64,000 bases of DNA. Source: Tetrahymena thermophila SB210. Taxonomy: Eukaryota; Ciliophora; Oligohymenophorea; Hymenostomatida; Tetrahymenidae. Both the position numbers and the translations under genes were made by a program. Location: contig NW_002476335.1 in the NCBI RefSeq assembly GCF_000189635.1, positions 372,001-436,000 on the forward strand, in the 5' to 3' direction. The notes below the pieces were generated by a model. It ran no database searches and was not told where the DNA came from. It saw only the letters and a program-made list of their open reading frames with translations. Each line of letters starts with the position of its first letter. Positions within the stretch are counted from its first letter, which is position 1. Of the stretch, positions 26,030 through 37,963 are shown one piece after another.

Positions 26030-27349
26030 TCAGTGTTTGTAACCATTAAGAACTTAGTTTGAAAGCTATTTAACTTATTCTTCTAAATCACCACGAGGAT
26101 CAACTTCGAATTCAACCAAAGCACCCTATGTTTTAAAAATATTAATTTTAAAAACAAAGTATTTTAAAAAATATAAAATAGATTACAGTTTTTCTGTAAT
26201 AATCAATAGCTTCTTGTTATCTTGTAACAGTTACTTTATCTGAGGGATCCTTAATGTAAAGAGCTAAGTTAACTCCGTCAGTAATAAGATCCAATCTATT
26301 TTTATAGACAATACGAATAAATAAATATAAATTTTAAAATTCAAATTTTTGTAGTAATTTTTGCTTTTTCATTAAATAAGAATAAAATAATTTAATTTTA
26401 TTTTAGTTTATCAATGAATAGAAATTGATAGCTTTGTTAATATCTCTAAATTTTATCTATCAAAAATATCTTTAAGTTAAGAAGAGCTTGTTTATTTTTA
26501 TTTAAAATATTGTTAGTTAGTTTCTACCTTTCAGCTTGCTTGCTGTTTTAAGGGAAATCAGTAATGTAATAACCGTCCTAGAAACCATCATTGATGCTTA
26601 AGACAGATTGAGCAACTTTGTTAGCTTGAATCTTTTAGAATATTTAAAAAACAATAAATTATTTTAATTGTTTATCTATTTAAATGCAATTTAAACGATT
26701 AAATAATCAATTTCTTAAAAATTGTAGATGGATACAATATTTAGTAAATATTGATTATCAAAGTGGTGCTAAAACTAATTAAAAATAACTTTCCTATCTT
26801 GCTACGCTATATCTTTTATTCTTGTTTTACAAAAAAAAATATTTTATATCACACCATATCTTCTATCTATATTTTCCCCTACTATCTTTATATTTTTCTT
26901 AAATCATTCTTTGTATGTTACATTTATTGAATAGTAAATCCACCTCTACATAAATACTTGATTTTTTAATCGTTTTAAGCCAAAAGCAGAATTAAATATG
27001 AAATGCATACGTTATCTTCTTGGCCCTTAAGTTCAAGACCATTAACATGATTGAAATTTCTGAATTATCTATTTTGGTAATAAAAAATATTATTTAAATT
27101 AATCAATTTTCATCTTCTTATGCTATTTGCTAAGTTAAACATAATCAAATAATTGATTTTCTCATAAGAAGAATTCATAAAAGTTTACGAAGAAATCAAT
27201 TCATAAGCTCTGCTTGAGTTTCCGAAAACAACAACCTTGGGGTTAATAGGTCTTTTTAAACTGTGAGAATATTAGCCGTAGTTAGGAACTTAAGCCTTCA
27301 AGGTAAGTTTGCTAATTACTTGATGTAAAAACTTAAAGGTATTATTCAT
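26030..27349 (-). CDS. small adenylate-kinase-like protein lacking a P-loop
   Basis: Five exons: 27349-27189, 27068-27011, 26631-26528, 26295-26187 and 26125-26030. All phases agree, and the product is 175 residues. The fold is recognisable from FRNFNHVNGLEL (like the nucleoside-binding strand of adenylate kinase), DGYYITDFPQNSKQAERLD (family: DGFxxDGFPRxxxQAExL) and NLALYIKDPSDKVTVTRQ. The P-loop that should read GxPGxGKGT is instead FGNSSRAYE (residues 42-50), without the catalytic Lys. The Arg of FPR is Gln, and the lid region is missing, so phosphotransfer is unlikely. The first 20 residues are basic and hydroxylated without acidic residues, which would fit a mitochondrial presequence. 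A structural subunit role is my inference. The second intron is long (379 nt). Confidence 0.75.
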
Positions 27350-29071
27350 CTTTTCTTCTTTCTTTTAGCCTTTTTATCTTATCTAATAATTCTTAATTGA
27401 TTTTCTTTTTCTTTTTATTTTTTGCAAGGCAACTAGCTCTATAAATCTTTATCAATATCATGATTATCCTTTTCCTTTATAACCTTTATTCATTTTTATA
27501 ATGCAAATCAATAAATTTTCCCTTAAAAATTTATTTAATTTAATATTCGATTATTGCTTTTGCTTTACGACCTCCATTTGATTTGTTAATTATCATTTAT
27601 TTATCACTTTTTTATTGATATCTATATGAATGATATTTCATTTTACAATATATCTTTAAAAATAAATTCAAAATATCTTTTTGGTTAAGAAGCGAATAAA
27701 ATATTTATTTAATTGTTTGTTGTCATCTTTATTATCTATAATTTAATTTTTTTTTTTTTACATTTTAAATAAAATAATAGATTTTATCTTTTAAAAAATC
27801 ATAATTCCTACTTTATTTGAAATTAAATATTTCACTTAATCAAAAATATTAAAATAATTCTCATTAAAAGTAAAAAAGTAAAAATTATTATATAATTATT
27901 AAATCTTTATTCATTTATTTTAATTAATAGGGATGTATTTTCTTATTATTTTTTCAATTAAAGTAAGTATTTTAAAAGCTAATAAATATTTTTTAAAATT
28001 ATATTATAGGATTAAATTATATCTCCTTTATTTATTAGTTCAATATTATCTGATTTCTTATTTCTTGATCAACTCGTTTATTAAATCTAATTTAATATTT
28101 GCAATTTTCTATTTTGAAAATTTTATTATACTTTATTTTTAGGATTTATTATCATAAATTAAAAAAAATATTTAATTAAAACCTAATAATTAAATAAAGG
28201 TTCCTATTTAATCTACAAAATATCATTAATCTATTAAAGAACTTGATACTTTCAGTGTTAAAAAAATATTTTTTTAATGTTTCTAACTTTTTTAATAGGA
28301 TGAAATTATAAGAAATAATATTTCTGATTTAATTTCAAATATTGCTATTTTGAAGATTAATAGCAATATTTTCAATCAAATTTTACTAGGTAATAACATT
28401 CATTTTATCTTTCTGATATTATTATTTTGTAATGTACATTACTTAAAACATTACATTGAATTAATTGAAATTAAATATTAATAGAAATTTTTAAAAAATT
28501 TTTCCACAATAAAATTTTGTTAAATTTTAACTCTATTATGTATGTTAATAATTTCAAATTATTATTTAATTGAATATCTCTAAACTTTTTTAATTATTAA
28601 ACAATATTGAATAAAATATATTAAGTTTTAGTAATATAATTTAATTAAAAGCAAATATTTAATATAAAAAATGTAAATATTTTTAGCTCAAATATTATTG
28701 AACCATTTAAAAAATAAAAATAAAATTCTAATATTCTAGAACAATACTTATAAATGAAATAGGAAGTAATAGTATGTAATAATTGAGATTTAGATTCAAA
28801 TATAATTTATGGAATTTTATTCTAACTTTCATAGATAGTAATACATTTTCTTAATTTTTGTAATATTAAGTAATATAATTGTGGATATACTGTTCTGATT
28901 AAATATTTAGCATCATGATGAGTATTATTTTTTTTATGCATTTTTTTGTCTTATCTATAGTTCGTCAAAAAAGGCTATTTAAACTTTGAATTACAGTAAT
29001 CAAAAATAATAATTGTGATTAAGATTATTTTAGTATTTAGTAGAAAGATTCAAAGAAATAAATATACATAG
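27350..29071. other. long intergenic region
   Basis: About 1.7 kb between divergent genes (adenylate-kinase-like, minus; histidine phosphatase, plus). A hydrophobic frame at 27933-28142 is low-complexity AT translation. A lysine-rich frame just upstream of 27349 has no start codon. No convincing gene. Confidence 0.5.
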
Positions 29072-29983
29072 ATGATTCCTTAGTATCAAAACTAAGATTT
29101 AGTTTAGTATTTTGAAAATATTGTCAAAAATCACTATGAATTTTCATATTTTATTAACAACCCTAAAGAATACTAAAAAATAACCAAGATTACTACTCTT
29201 TAATTTAGCAATTATTTATTTGAATAGTTCGAGCAAAAGAATGTAATTTACGTTCGTCATGCTGAATCTCCAATAAATGTATGGGTTTCAAAAAACCCAA
29301 TAAAATTTATGCTCTCTATGTATCCACCAGATCCTTAGCTCTACAATCCAGGGATTACCGAAAAAGGCATAACTCAATGCATACAATTGGAAAATCTACT
29401 TAATAAAGCTAAAAAATATGATATAATAGAGCAGCAACCTGAAGATTAACAATAATAGGAAGTAGAAAATATTAATTTGCCTTCAAGCTTCTCTTTAGTA
29501 GTATTATCTCCTTATCAAAGGACAATTAAAACATTTGATTAAATAAAACAAAGCGATGTTTTTAAGTCAGCAAAAATAATAACTTCTTCCTTGATAAGAG
29601 AGAGAGCCAATATACCTGCAAGCGTGGTTGGATATATGACTAGTTAATTAAAATAAAATAGAAATGATATTGATTATTAGTATCTCAAAAAAGAAAAGTG
29701 GTGGAAACTTTATGATTAGCTAGATGAATCTTCTCAAAGTTAATAAACTGAATCTATAAAAAGGGAATCTAATATTGAATTACAATTTAGGGTTTTAATC
29801 TTTCTAATATGGATTACTCTAAGAGAAGAAAAAGATATTATATTTTTCTCACATTGTGCAGTATATGAAGCTATCAAGCTTTTTAAAGTAAAAAAACCAA
29901 ACAACGCTTAACCTTATAGGATTACTAAGTAGGATTTTTTCAATTTATATAGGTAATTTTTCAAAACTAATCCAAGCTTATGA
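29072..29983 (+). CDS. histidine phosphatase superfamily protein (phosphoglycerate-mutase-like)
   Basis: A single exon encoding 303 residues. The motif VIYVRHAES carries the Arg62-His63 pair that forms the phosphohistidine intermediate (family RHGE/RHAE). LSPYQRTIKTF corresponds to the SPxxRT block that adds a phosphate-binding Arg. ERANIPAS contains the E-R region found in many members, and FFSHCAVYEAI supplies the second catalytic His (His261; family SHG). So all four core residues appear to be in place. Substrates in this superfamily range from phosphoglycerate to proteins and metabolites and cannot be inferred here. A Q-rich insertion lies after LLNKAKKYDII. No signal peptide or membrane helix is seen. 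The next gene on the minus strand ends 626 bp away. Confidence 0.88.
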
Positions 29984-30609
29984 TCTATTTCTTTTTAAAT
30001 TCATTTTCAATAGCCAAAGTGAAAAAGACTAAATTCTATTAATCTATCCATCACAACAAATCAAATTCTATAAATCAATTAATAAATTAATATTTTTTTA
30101 AATGTCAAATTTTCATATTTTTATGCTCTCTTAAAAATTAATAATTTAAAAACTTGACTATTTCTAAATATGATATATACTGTGAATTTTCATATACTTA
30201 GAACTAATCAAAAAAAAAATTTTTTATCAAAAATAATTCTTGAAAATATGGAGAGGATTTGCTTTACCTCAATTTATATGTTATTTTAGAAGTATTGTAA
30301 AGTATTTATTTAATTAATTTAATGAAATATATTGATATTTATACGATAATACTTCAATAAATTATAATTATATTCTAATAAATAAGGATAATAAATATTA
30401 CTTTTTAACTTTAAACAAATTCAAGTGATAATTAATTCTAATGTCAAATAAAAAAGAATTTATTAGTATTTTATTAAGAATTTAGACTAAAATTTAAAAT
30501 AATCTACTTTTTAATAGGTATTAAGAATAAATTAAATATCTATTTCATAATTTGACTAAATATTTAAATTAAGTATTTAGAATGCATTTTGGCTCAAATA
30601 TCTATCAAA
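29984..30609. other. intergenic between convergent genes
   Basis: AT-rich DNA between two 3' ends; no gene seen. Confidence 0.6.
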
Positions 30610-31170
30610 TCATTCTTATGATTATAATTAAATTTATTCTTTATTCTATCTCTTTGTTTTGAATTAGTCATGCATGTAAATCATTTCTTTTTGTATATTA
30701 TTTAAGGCACTTTTAAAACGAGGAAGGTAACAAAACAAAGATATTGCTGATAGTCCTATACTTACGTAAGTTATAATGTAAAATGCTATTGAAAGTTTAT
30801 AAAGAGATCCACAATCACTGCTATTGTTAATATTTAGTCCGATTGCAAATATTAAAGCAATTAAAAATAATAGAAATACACAATAAAAATATAGCTTGTT
30901 TGCTTTATTTGTAGCCAACTTAGCAATTTTAACAACTAAAAGAATAAATGCTGAAATAAACAAATAAATTGATGTGGCTAAGCTCCATTTTCTTAATTAT
31001 AAGTTATTACATTCGCTATATTTTTCTTCTTCACTCTAAAAAATTAGAAATAAAATAGCAAATGCTAAAATAATCGAGATACTGCAAAATAAAGAGCAAA
31101 TAGCTGATGGACTTTTTTTTTCCTATTAATTTTATATTTTTTTTGATTCTTCCTAAATTATTTAAAGCAT
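30610..31170 (-). CDS. four-helix membrane protein, unknown family
   Basis: A single exon encoding 186 residues, starting at the only upstream ATG in frame. A charged Q/E/K-rich N-terminus (about 23 residues) is followed by four hydrophobic segments: SIIILAFAILFLIF-like near residues 30-46, IYLFISAFILLVVKIAKL near 70-87, LYFYCVFLLFLIALIFAIGL near 95-114, and a last one ending ISLFCYLPRF near 130-153. The loop between helices 3 and 4 has a short N/S/C segment (NINNSSDCGS), and the loop after helix 1 has one Cys. The tail is Q/K/E-rich and cytoplasmic by the usual charge rule. The topology resembles tetraspan membrane proteins, but no CCG motif is present. I cannot assign a function. Confidence 0.7.
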
Positions 31171-31926
31171 GGTTAAAGGATAGACTGAGTTTAGCCCTAT
31201 TTAACTGTTATACTGATAATTTTTATTATTTATCTATTTATTGTTTTTTTTTTTGAGATTAAATATTTTATAAAAAAAAAACAGAAAGATTTCTTCTACT
31301 TTTAAATCAAAATACTTTATTAAAAGGTAAAAATTTTTTTTTTTTTACATTTTATTCTATTAAATTAAATAAGTAATCAATTAATTAATTAATTAATTAA
31401 TTAATTAATTAATTAAAGGCAAAATACTAATAAAAATTATGAATTATTTAATTTATGATAATATTAAAATACTTTTTAATCTATAAAGTAAAAAAATCTT
31501 TTTTTTAAGATTAAAAATATTTTAGGAGATAAAAATATAATTTTATCAGGATCTACTATCGATTATGTCAACAGTTGAATTAAAGTCTGTTGTCCCTATC
31601 TTGAATCATCATTTAATTAGATAATTTAATTTATACATAAAATTGACTAACAAATTTAATAAATTAAGTGTTTTAATTTAATTAAAGTGTTAAATAAAAG
31701 CGAAAATTTAATTATGGGTTTATCTTTTAATTATAAACAAAATAAATTAAATAAAACTTCAAAACACAATAAATAATTTATATTTAAAAATAATGTAAAA
31801 AATAAATAATTTTTTTATTTATTTAAATCTAATTATTGTGAATGAATTTTACTCACAAATGAACAAACTAATATCATTTGATGATGTTTTTTTTAACTAT
31901 TATATTAATTGGTTTTATAAATTTGT
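31171..31926. other. intergenic with AATT repeat
   Basis: AT-rich spacer holding a perfect AATT tract and long T-runs; no gene seen. Confidence 0.6.
31379..31416. repeat. (AATT)n microsatellite
   Basis: About nine and a half perfect AATT units. Self-complementary, so it can form a hairpin; likely length-polymorphic. Confidence 0.9.
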
Positions 31927-34723
31927 TCATTTTATTGATTTAAATACACTAGTTGTACTATATTTACCATCATCGATTTTTGTTTGAAGTTTTTTGATCT
32001 ATTCTTAATCTAAAGTAAATTTAAACTCCTGACTTTTAGAGCTTTGATTCTATTTAGGATTCTCCTTTTCCTTTTGAATAAAATAATTAAAAGTAAAATG
32101 CTTGTTTATATTTAACTTTATTTATTTACTGCTTTCTTGATTTCATCTTGAGATATTTCTTCTTCATCATTTTAGTTCTGTATGAATTTCTCTAAAAGCT
32201 CATCAGATAGATTTAAATTTTTGAATTTTCTTAATCAAAAATTATTTTAAAGATGTTAGAGAAATATAAAAATATTCTTATTTACAAATATAATAGTTCT
32301 ATTGGGTCATTTTTCATAAACTATAAATTATAGTCTAATTGTTATCTTATTGTATTTAGTTTCAGCGTATTTTTCCTAATTGTTTAAAAGAAATTTGCTT
32401 GCTATATGTATTTTTATTTTCAAAAAAATATTCACATCGATATTTCTTAAAGCATGTCTCTTTCCTTCTAAATTTTTTATGCTCTTTCTTTAACTTTTTT
32501 ATGTCTCTCCATAATCAAATCGTTTCTTCGTTACTAATTCAATAAAAAAATAAAAATTTAAATTTGAGAGTGAAAGCTCTATTTATATTTTACCTTTTTC
32601 ATCCAGTTTTCATTTTAATTATCAGCATTAAATTCTAATCTTTACTACAGCAAATCTCCTTTTCTTAAAGACTCTAAGTCTCTATCTTCCTATTTATTAG
32701 CAAAAAGCACACTCAAAAATTAATGAATATGTATAAATAAATCTAATTACCATCGATCTCCTTGCTTATTCGACTCTTTTTTCATCTTTTTCATTTAATT
32801 TTTCATTCTATTTCCTTAATTAAAGAAATGTATTATTACCCTAAAAATATTTCTAAAAAATTATTATATTTACTCCATCATTTCATCTAATTAGTCAACA
32901 CGATGTTCGTACTTCATTAATTTTTCTTTTTGTTTCTTTCTATGTTACTCTAATAGCTTTTTAAATTCTTAATCCCTTAAACTCATTCTTAAATTAACAT
33001 TTTCTATCTTCTCTAGATAGGTATTCAGTTTAACATTAGTTCTTTCATTTTCAATTTAAACTGCTTTTTATATTTTAGCTAACTTTTAATCGTTCTTCTA
33101 CTTCAACTCTTTTTTTTTATCATTTATTAATTCTTATACTAATTAGGAGCCTTATCTATCTCTCTCATCTTACCTCATTTTAAGTAAGTGCAATTTGAAA
33201 TCATCTTTCTTTACCAAAATAATATAATAGCTTTTATGAAAATCTTTGCTTAAAACTTACTTGCTAAACAATAGACTAATTTCTATGAAGTGCTTCCAAT
33301 TTTTACTATTCTTTTTCTTTGTGTCTATCAGGAAATGTATCAAATCTAGAAGAAAAAAATGTTTAAAATTTTTCATCTCTCTTTACTAAATCTTTTTAAA
33401 GCTTTTCAAGCTTTTTTGATTAAACAAAGTGCTATTTCTAGACGGATTCTTAAAACCTTTTCTATTTTTTTTCCTACAGTTACTTGAAATGTTTTATCTT
33501 TTAATATTAAATATTAAATAAATTTTTAAAAGTAATTTTATAATTTTAGTTACCTTTTTCTTATAATGAGTGTCAAACAACATTTAAGATTGAGAATTTT
33601 TGAACTCATCTTTTTACTACCATTATCTATACTTGAATTCATTCTCAAAAATAATAGATGCTTATTTCTTTTTAATTTAAAATATCAATCAAACAACAAA
33701 TACTTTATATTTTATTTACATCAATAACTTCAAGTTACTTCTGCTTTTTTTAGTTTAGTTACTGCAATTTATATTCGAAATTTATTGCTTCTAATGGATC
33801 CCTCTTTTTTGGTTTTTTAAACTAAAATCCACTTGTTTTAAAAATAAATAATTATTTTATCAGTATTTTAATAAAATTATTCTAACCTTTCATAGACTGT
33901 AGACCTCAGATTATCATTTTCTTCCTTTATAATTTACATACGTTCAGATTTTGCACTCTCATATCTGCCTAAAAATAGTTTGGATTATTAAAGAAACATT
34001 TTAAAAGCAAATTCAATTTATTTAAAATAATAGAAAATTATCTACTTATGAGTTCTCTAAGATGTTTATAAAATCTTTTTCGAGAGTTGTTTGAAAATTT
34101 TTCAGTATCCTAATCACTATCTTACTCTAAGGAATCAAAGTATAGATTTGTTTTTTCATCTTAGCTTTGATTTTATGTTTTCTCCAAGTTATGTCTGTAA
34201 ATCTTTTCGATTTCATGCTCACACCTTTTTAATTCATGTTTCAGTTACAACTCTAATCAAAAAACTCAATAATTATTAAAATAAATTATACTTTAATTTA
34301 AATGCTTCAGGAAGTAACCTCAATTTATGAATAGCTTAAGTTGTCCTAGGAGAATTTAAATTGATTTAATCTTATAATAACCTCAGCTATTTTTAAGCCT
34401 AAATAATTCTTTATTCAAGGGTCATCGGTTTTTAGGGCTAGATAGTATCGCTGTTGATAGAATTCTAAAGACTTTTAAAAATATTTAAAATATTTATAAT
34501 GAAATTTGCAATTCAACACTTTCATTAAGATAATTCAAAAATGTATTCATATTAATTTTGCAATCTAAATCACATACTTTTATTAAGCCAGCTTTATAAA
34601 AAGCATTTTTGTTCGAGAATTCTTAATTGAATCAATTGTATTTTGTTCATTTGTAGAAGCAGCTGTAAGAAAAAGAGAGCCCCCATTATTTATATTTCCA
34701 GAATCTTTTACTGCTAAATTCAT
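31927..34723 (-). CDS. coiled-coil protein with 14 exons, unknown family
   Basis: Exons 34723-34578, 34471-34292, 34224-34046, 33968-33887, 33831-33720, 33667-33554, 33497-33261, 33208-32874, 32814-32751, 32689-32594, 32533-32436, 32375-32286, 32229-32130 and 32070-31927 give 658 residues. Every junction keeps phase and every intron is 52-106 nt. The N-terminus is Ser/Asn-rich. The rest is very rich in K, E, Q and R with heptad-like spacing (for example RIIQAQKQLRLLQDQI, RVDQLDEMME and KRDEKFQTFFSSRFDTFPDR), predicting long alpha-helical coiled coils. Near the C-terminus FMKNDPIELL and LSDELLEKFI are the least repetitive parts. No catalytic motif is seen. A cytoskeletal or ciliary structural role is plausible but is inference. 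Exon boundaries 3, 6, 8 and 10 had several AG choices, which only the reading frame resolves. Confidence 0.8.
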
Positions 34724-35922
34724 ATTTTAAAAGTTGTTGCTTGCTTATGCTTATATATGTAGATTATACTTTAAAATATAACAATATTATTGATTAATTA
34801 ATTATTTAATTGTGTTGGTTTGTATATCAAGCGCAATTTTATTATTACATAATAATATAACTTTACTTTCAAATTAATGTAATAATCAATAATATAATAT
34901 TAAAATGTTTGTTTGTTTGTATAAAATTTTCTAAAGTAGTTTATTATCAATAGTTATAACAATAAGATTCAAAATAATAATTAAAAAGAATTTAAAATAC
35001 ATTTTGAAAAAACCATTAATTTAATTACTATATAAATAAATAACGTTAATTTATTAATTGATTAAATACAAACGAGCTAGCATAATTAAATTAAATATTA
35101 CAAATAATAATTTTTATTTAAAATTAATTGGCTCAAAAATAAATAAAAATATTTATTTATTAATATTCATTTTACTTTTACAATAATAAAATTGAGAATT
35201 TGATTTTGAATAATTTTAAAACTAACTCATTAACGAAAAGTATTCTATTCATCATTTTATTTTAATTTACTATCTTGTTATCAATTTAAAAGATAGAAAA
35301 TAAAATGCAAAAAGAAAATAATATTCTAAAATTTTTTTTTTCAAGAATAAAATACATTAAAAATATATTATTATTTTAGCTCTTTTTAATTTATTAGTTT
35401 TTTTTGTAGTCTAGTTATTTATAAATTAACTTTTTTTAAGATAATTTAAATAATTATTTTGTATTAAAGTTTTTTAGTGTTTTAGCTTCATTAATTTTTT
35501 TAGTTGGCTAATTAAAAATATTTTTTTGAATTATTAAAATTTGTTTAATTTTAATCTAAAACATTTTAAAAATAAAATTTTTTTTTTGAGAATAGAAAAT
35601 ACGTTTCTTGATATGTTTAATTTTATATGCAGAATTTTATAAATAAATTCAATTTTATTTAAATGAATATTAAAGCATAAAGAGATAGATATTAAAAGTA
35701 AATAAATAATCTTCAGGGAGACCAGACAGGAATAAAAAATATTCTGATGAGAAAAAAAGGATATTGATAATCTTTTAATTTTTATAATATTAAATTCAAA
35801 GATTTGATGCTTTTTTTGCAAGCCAACTCTAAATAAAAAACATAAACTTTAATTTGTTAATAAAAATCAATAAATCAGACAAATAATTTAGATAAAAGTA
35901 TTGAATTTAATTATAATATAAA
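34724..35922. other. intergenic, divergent promoters
   Basis: AT-rich DNA between the coiled-coil gene (minus) and the EF-hand gene (plus). A frame at 35534-35821 on the minus strand is low-complexity and rejected. Confidence 0.55.
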
Positions 35923-37618
35923 ATGGCCTCCAGCAACACAGTATCAAAAGAGGAATTAAAGAAAGCATTTGAAGAAGCTGATGAAAATAAGAGTGGCAAA
36001 CTCAACTATTAACAGTTCACAGCTTTTGCATCAAAGTTCGAGTAAATTTCACATAAGGATGTTAATGATGTAAATAAATTGTTCTAATAATAAATTTAAT
36101 AAAATTACTAATGAAACATTTATGAAGATCCAAAATTAATGTTTTTTAATATATTTTAATGATTGATTAATAGATATTTAAGCACTAAGAACTTCATTAA
36201 GATGAAAAGGCTATATCTTTAGAAGAATTTTATGTATGGTGGGACAACAAAGAAAAGAATCTCCTCCCTGTTTTCTACTTTAAGCAACAAATGCAAAAAT
36301 AAATATCTAAAGCTAAGAAAGTAATTTAAAAATAAAAGGAAAGTGGACCATAATAATATGAGCAGAGTAAATTTGAAGTTTCTATTAACAATGGAACAAA
36401 TGAAGGCTAAACTCTTTTGAGCCTCTATCTCTCAAGTCATTAGTAGTCAAAGAAAGACTGCTAAAAATATTAAGAATTATTTAAGTTAGGTTCTAAGCCT
36501 GGTTTTATTATTAAGCTAAAAACATCTAAGAATGTAGATGAGGCCAAGACAGCTCTTGAGGTAATAAATATTTTCGATTGTTAGGATTTTAATTTTTAAA
36601 ATTTCTTAATTTTGAAGGAGATATCTTAAATATAAGATTTTATTTTACATAAAATTTTTCTATAGGCTATAGAAAGATTATTTGTTTGTTTATTTATTTA
36701 TTTTTACAACCAACAATAAAACTCTAATCAACTTTTGATGATCCAAAATCTAAAATTTAAAGCTAAAATATTATATAAAATTATTGATAAACTATTTGTG
36801 AATAGATAAAATTTTTTCTATTATTTTGTTCTAGAGATTATTTGATTAATAAAAAATATTTAATAAAATAGGATTTAGTAGAATAAGTAAAGTAGTTTGT
36901 TGAATGCATTCTACCTGTTGAAATTTCTGAATAATACATGTCTATGCTTGATATTTAGGTTGAAAAGGATGGCAATGATCTCCTTCTTTCATTTTCTAGT
37001 GGAAACAACCTTATTACTTCTCTTGCTGATTCTTATCAAAATATTGTTAATGAATTTAAAGTTGATGACTAAAGCATTGTTTTAAAGCTAAGCTGCTCAA
37101 GTTAATTGAACATCGAGAAATCAGCTTCAACTGCCAATAGTATTTTAGCTGATTTAATTAAAGGTTTACAAATAAATGCTAGCTTTTCTGCTTCTTCATT
37201 TATGCTAGATAATTTAAGAAATATTCTCTATTCTAAAATTCTTAAGGAAATAAAACAAGAAGATGGCTCTTATGCTGAGTATTCAAGAAGAAAGAAATAA
37301 GAGGAAGCTGCATTTTTAGTTTTAGCCTCATTAATTAATGGAATTTCAATTAACTTGAATACCTAAAAAATAGAAGATATGCTTCCTGCTTCAATAACTG
37401 GTTTCACTTTTGAAGAACTCATTTCAAATGCCAAGAAGTATACAACAAGTGCTGAAGATTAACTTTAATTACCTATTATCTAAGAATTAATATAATTCTT
37501 TAACGAATATACTCTTTCTGATGTTGAATGCTTAGGTATTTTCCCAGAATCATTTGTTAGTATCCATTTTAAGACTATTGGACTTTCTACTATTCTTGGT
37601 AAGATATTAAATGTGTGA
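35923..37618 (+). CDS. EF-hand containing protein, otherwise unknown
   Basis: Exons 35923-36069, 36174-36560 and 36872-37618 give 426 residues. Near the N-terminus a canonical-looking EF-hand loop runs D20-E-N22-K-S24-G25-K-L-N28-Y-Q-Q31 between helices. Position 12 is Gln instead of the usual Glu, which may weaken Ca2+ binding. A second, degenerate hand follows (HQELHQDEKAISLEEFYVWW). Residues 100-200 have K/Q-rich segments, and the C-terminal 250 residues form an ordered-looking region (FSSGNNLITSLADSYQNIV, CLGIFPESFVSIHFKTIGL) that I cannot assign. The first 150 nt of coding sequence use favoured codons. The 311-nt intron 2 is long for this region but both of its ends are GT..AG and in phase 0. 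Possibly a Ca2+ sensor or adaptor. Confidence 0.78.
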
Positions 37619-37963
37619 TACTTTTATCCATAAAGTTAATTAATTAACTAATTTGTTTTTTTATGTTAAAAAGTATGTTTTTTTAAATAGATTCTTTTAT
37701 ATATATTTTATTTTCTTGAATAACATTTTATAAAAAGTGACATTTAATTCTTACTAATAAGCTTTCTTTATTAATACTTATATTATAATTGAATAAATAA
37801 ATTTGCATATTTATATTTAATATAAATCAATTAAAAAATTAATTACAAATTAATTTTATATTTTTATTACTTATTTAATTAATAACCAAGTAGTCAATTT
37901 TTCTATTTAAGTATTAATTAATTACTTAATTTTTTATTATTTTCATTATACTACAAATTTTTT
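37619..37963. other. short intergenic gap between convergent genes
   Basis: AT-rich, with ATTAATTA-type runs; no gene seen. Confidence 0.6.

Noticed and set aside
27350-27500. Lysine-rich frame just upstream of the adenylate-kinase-like gene
   Set aside because: No start codon in frame and it overlaps the gene's ATG in another frame; likely untranslated leader.
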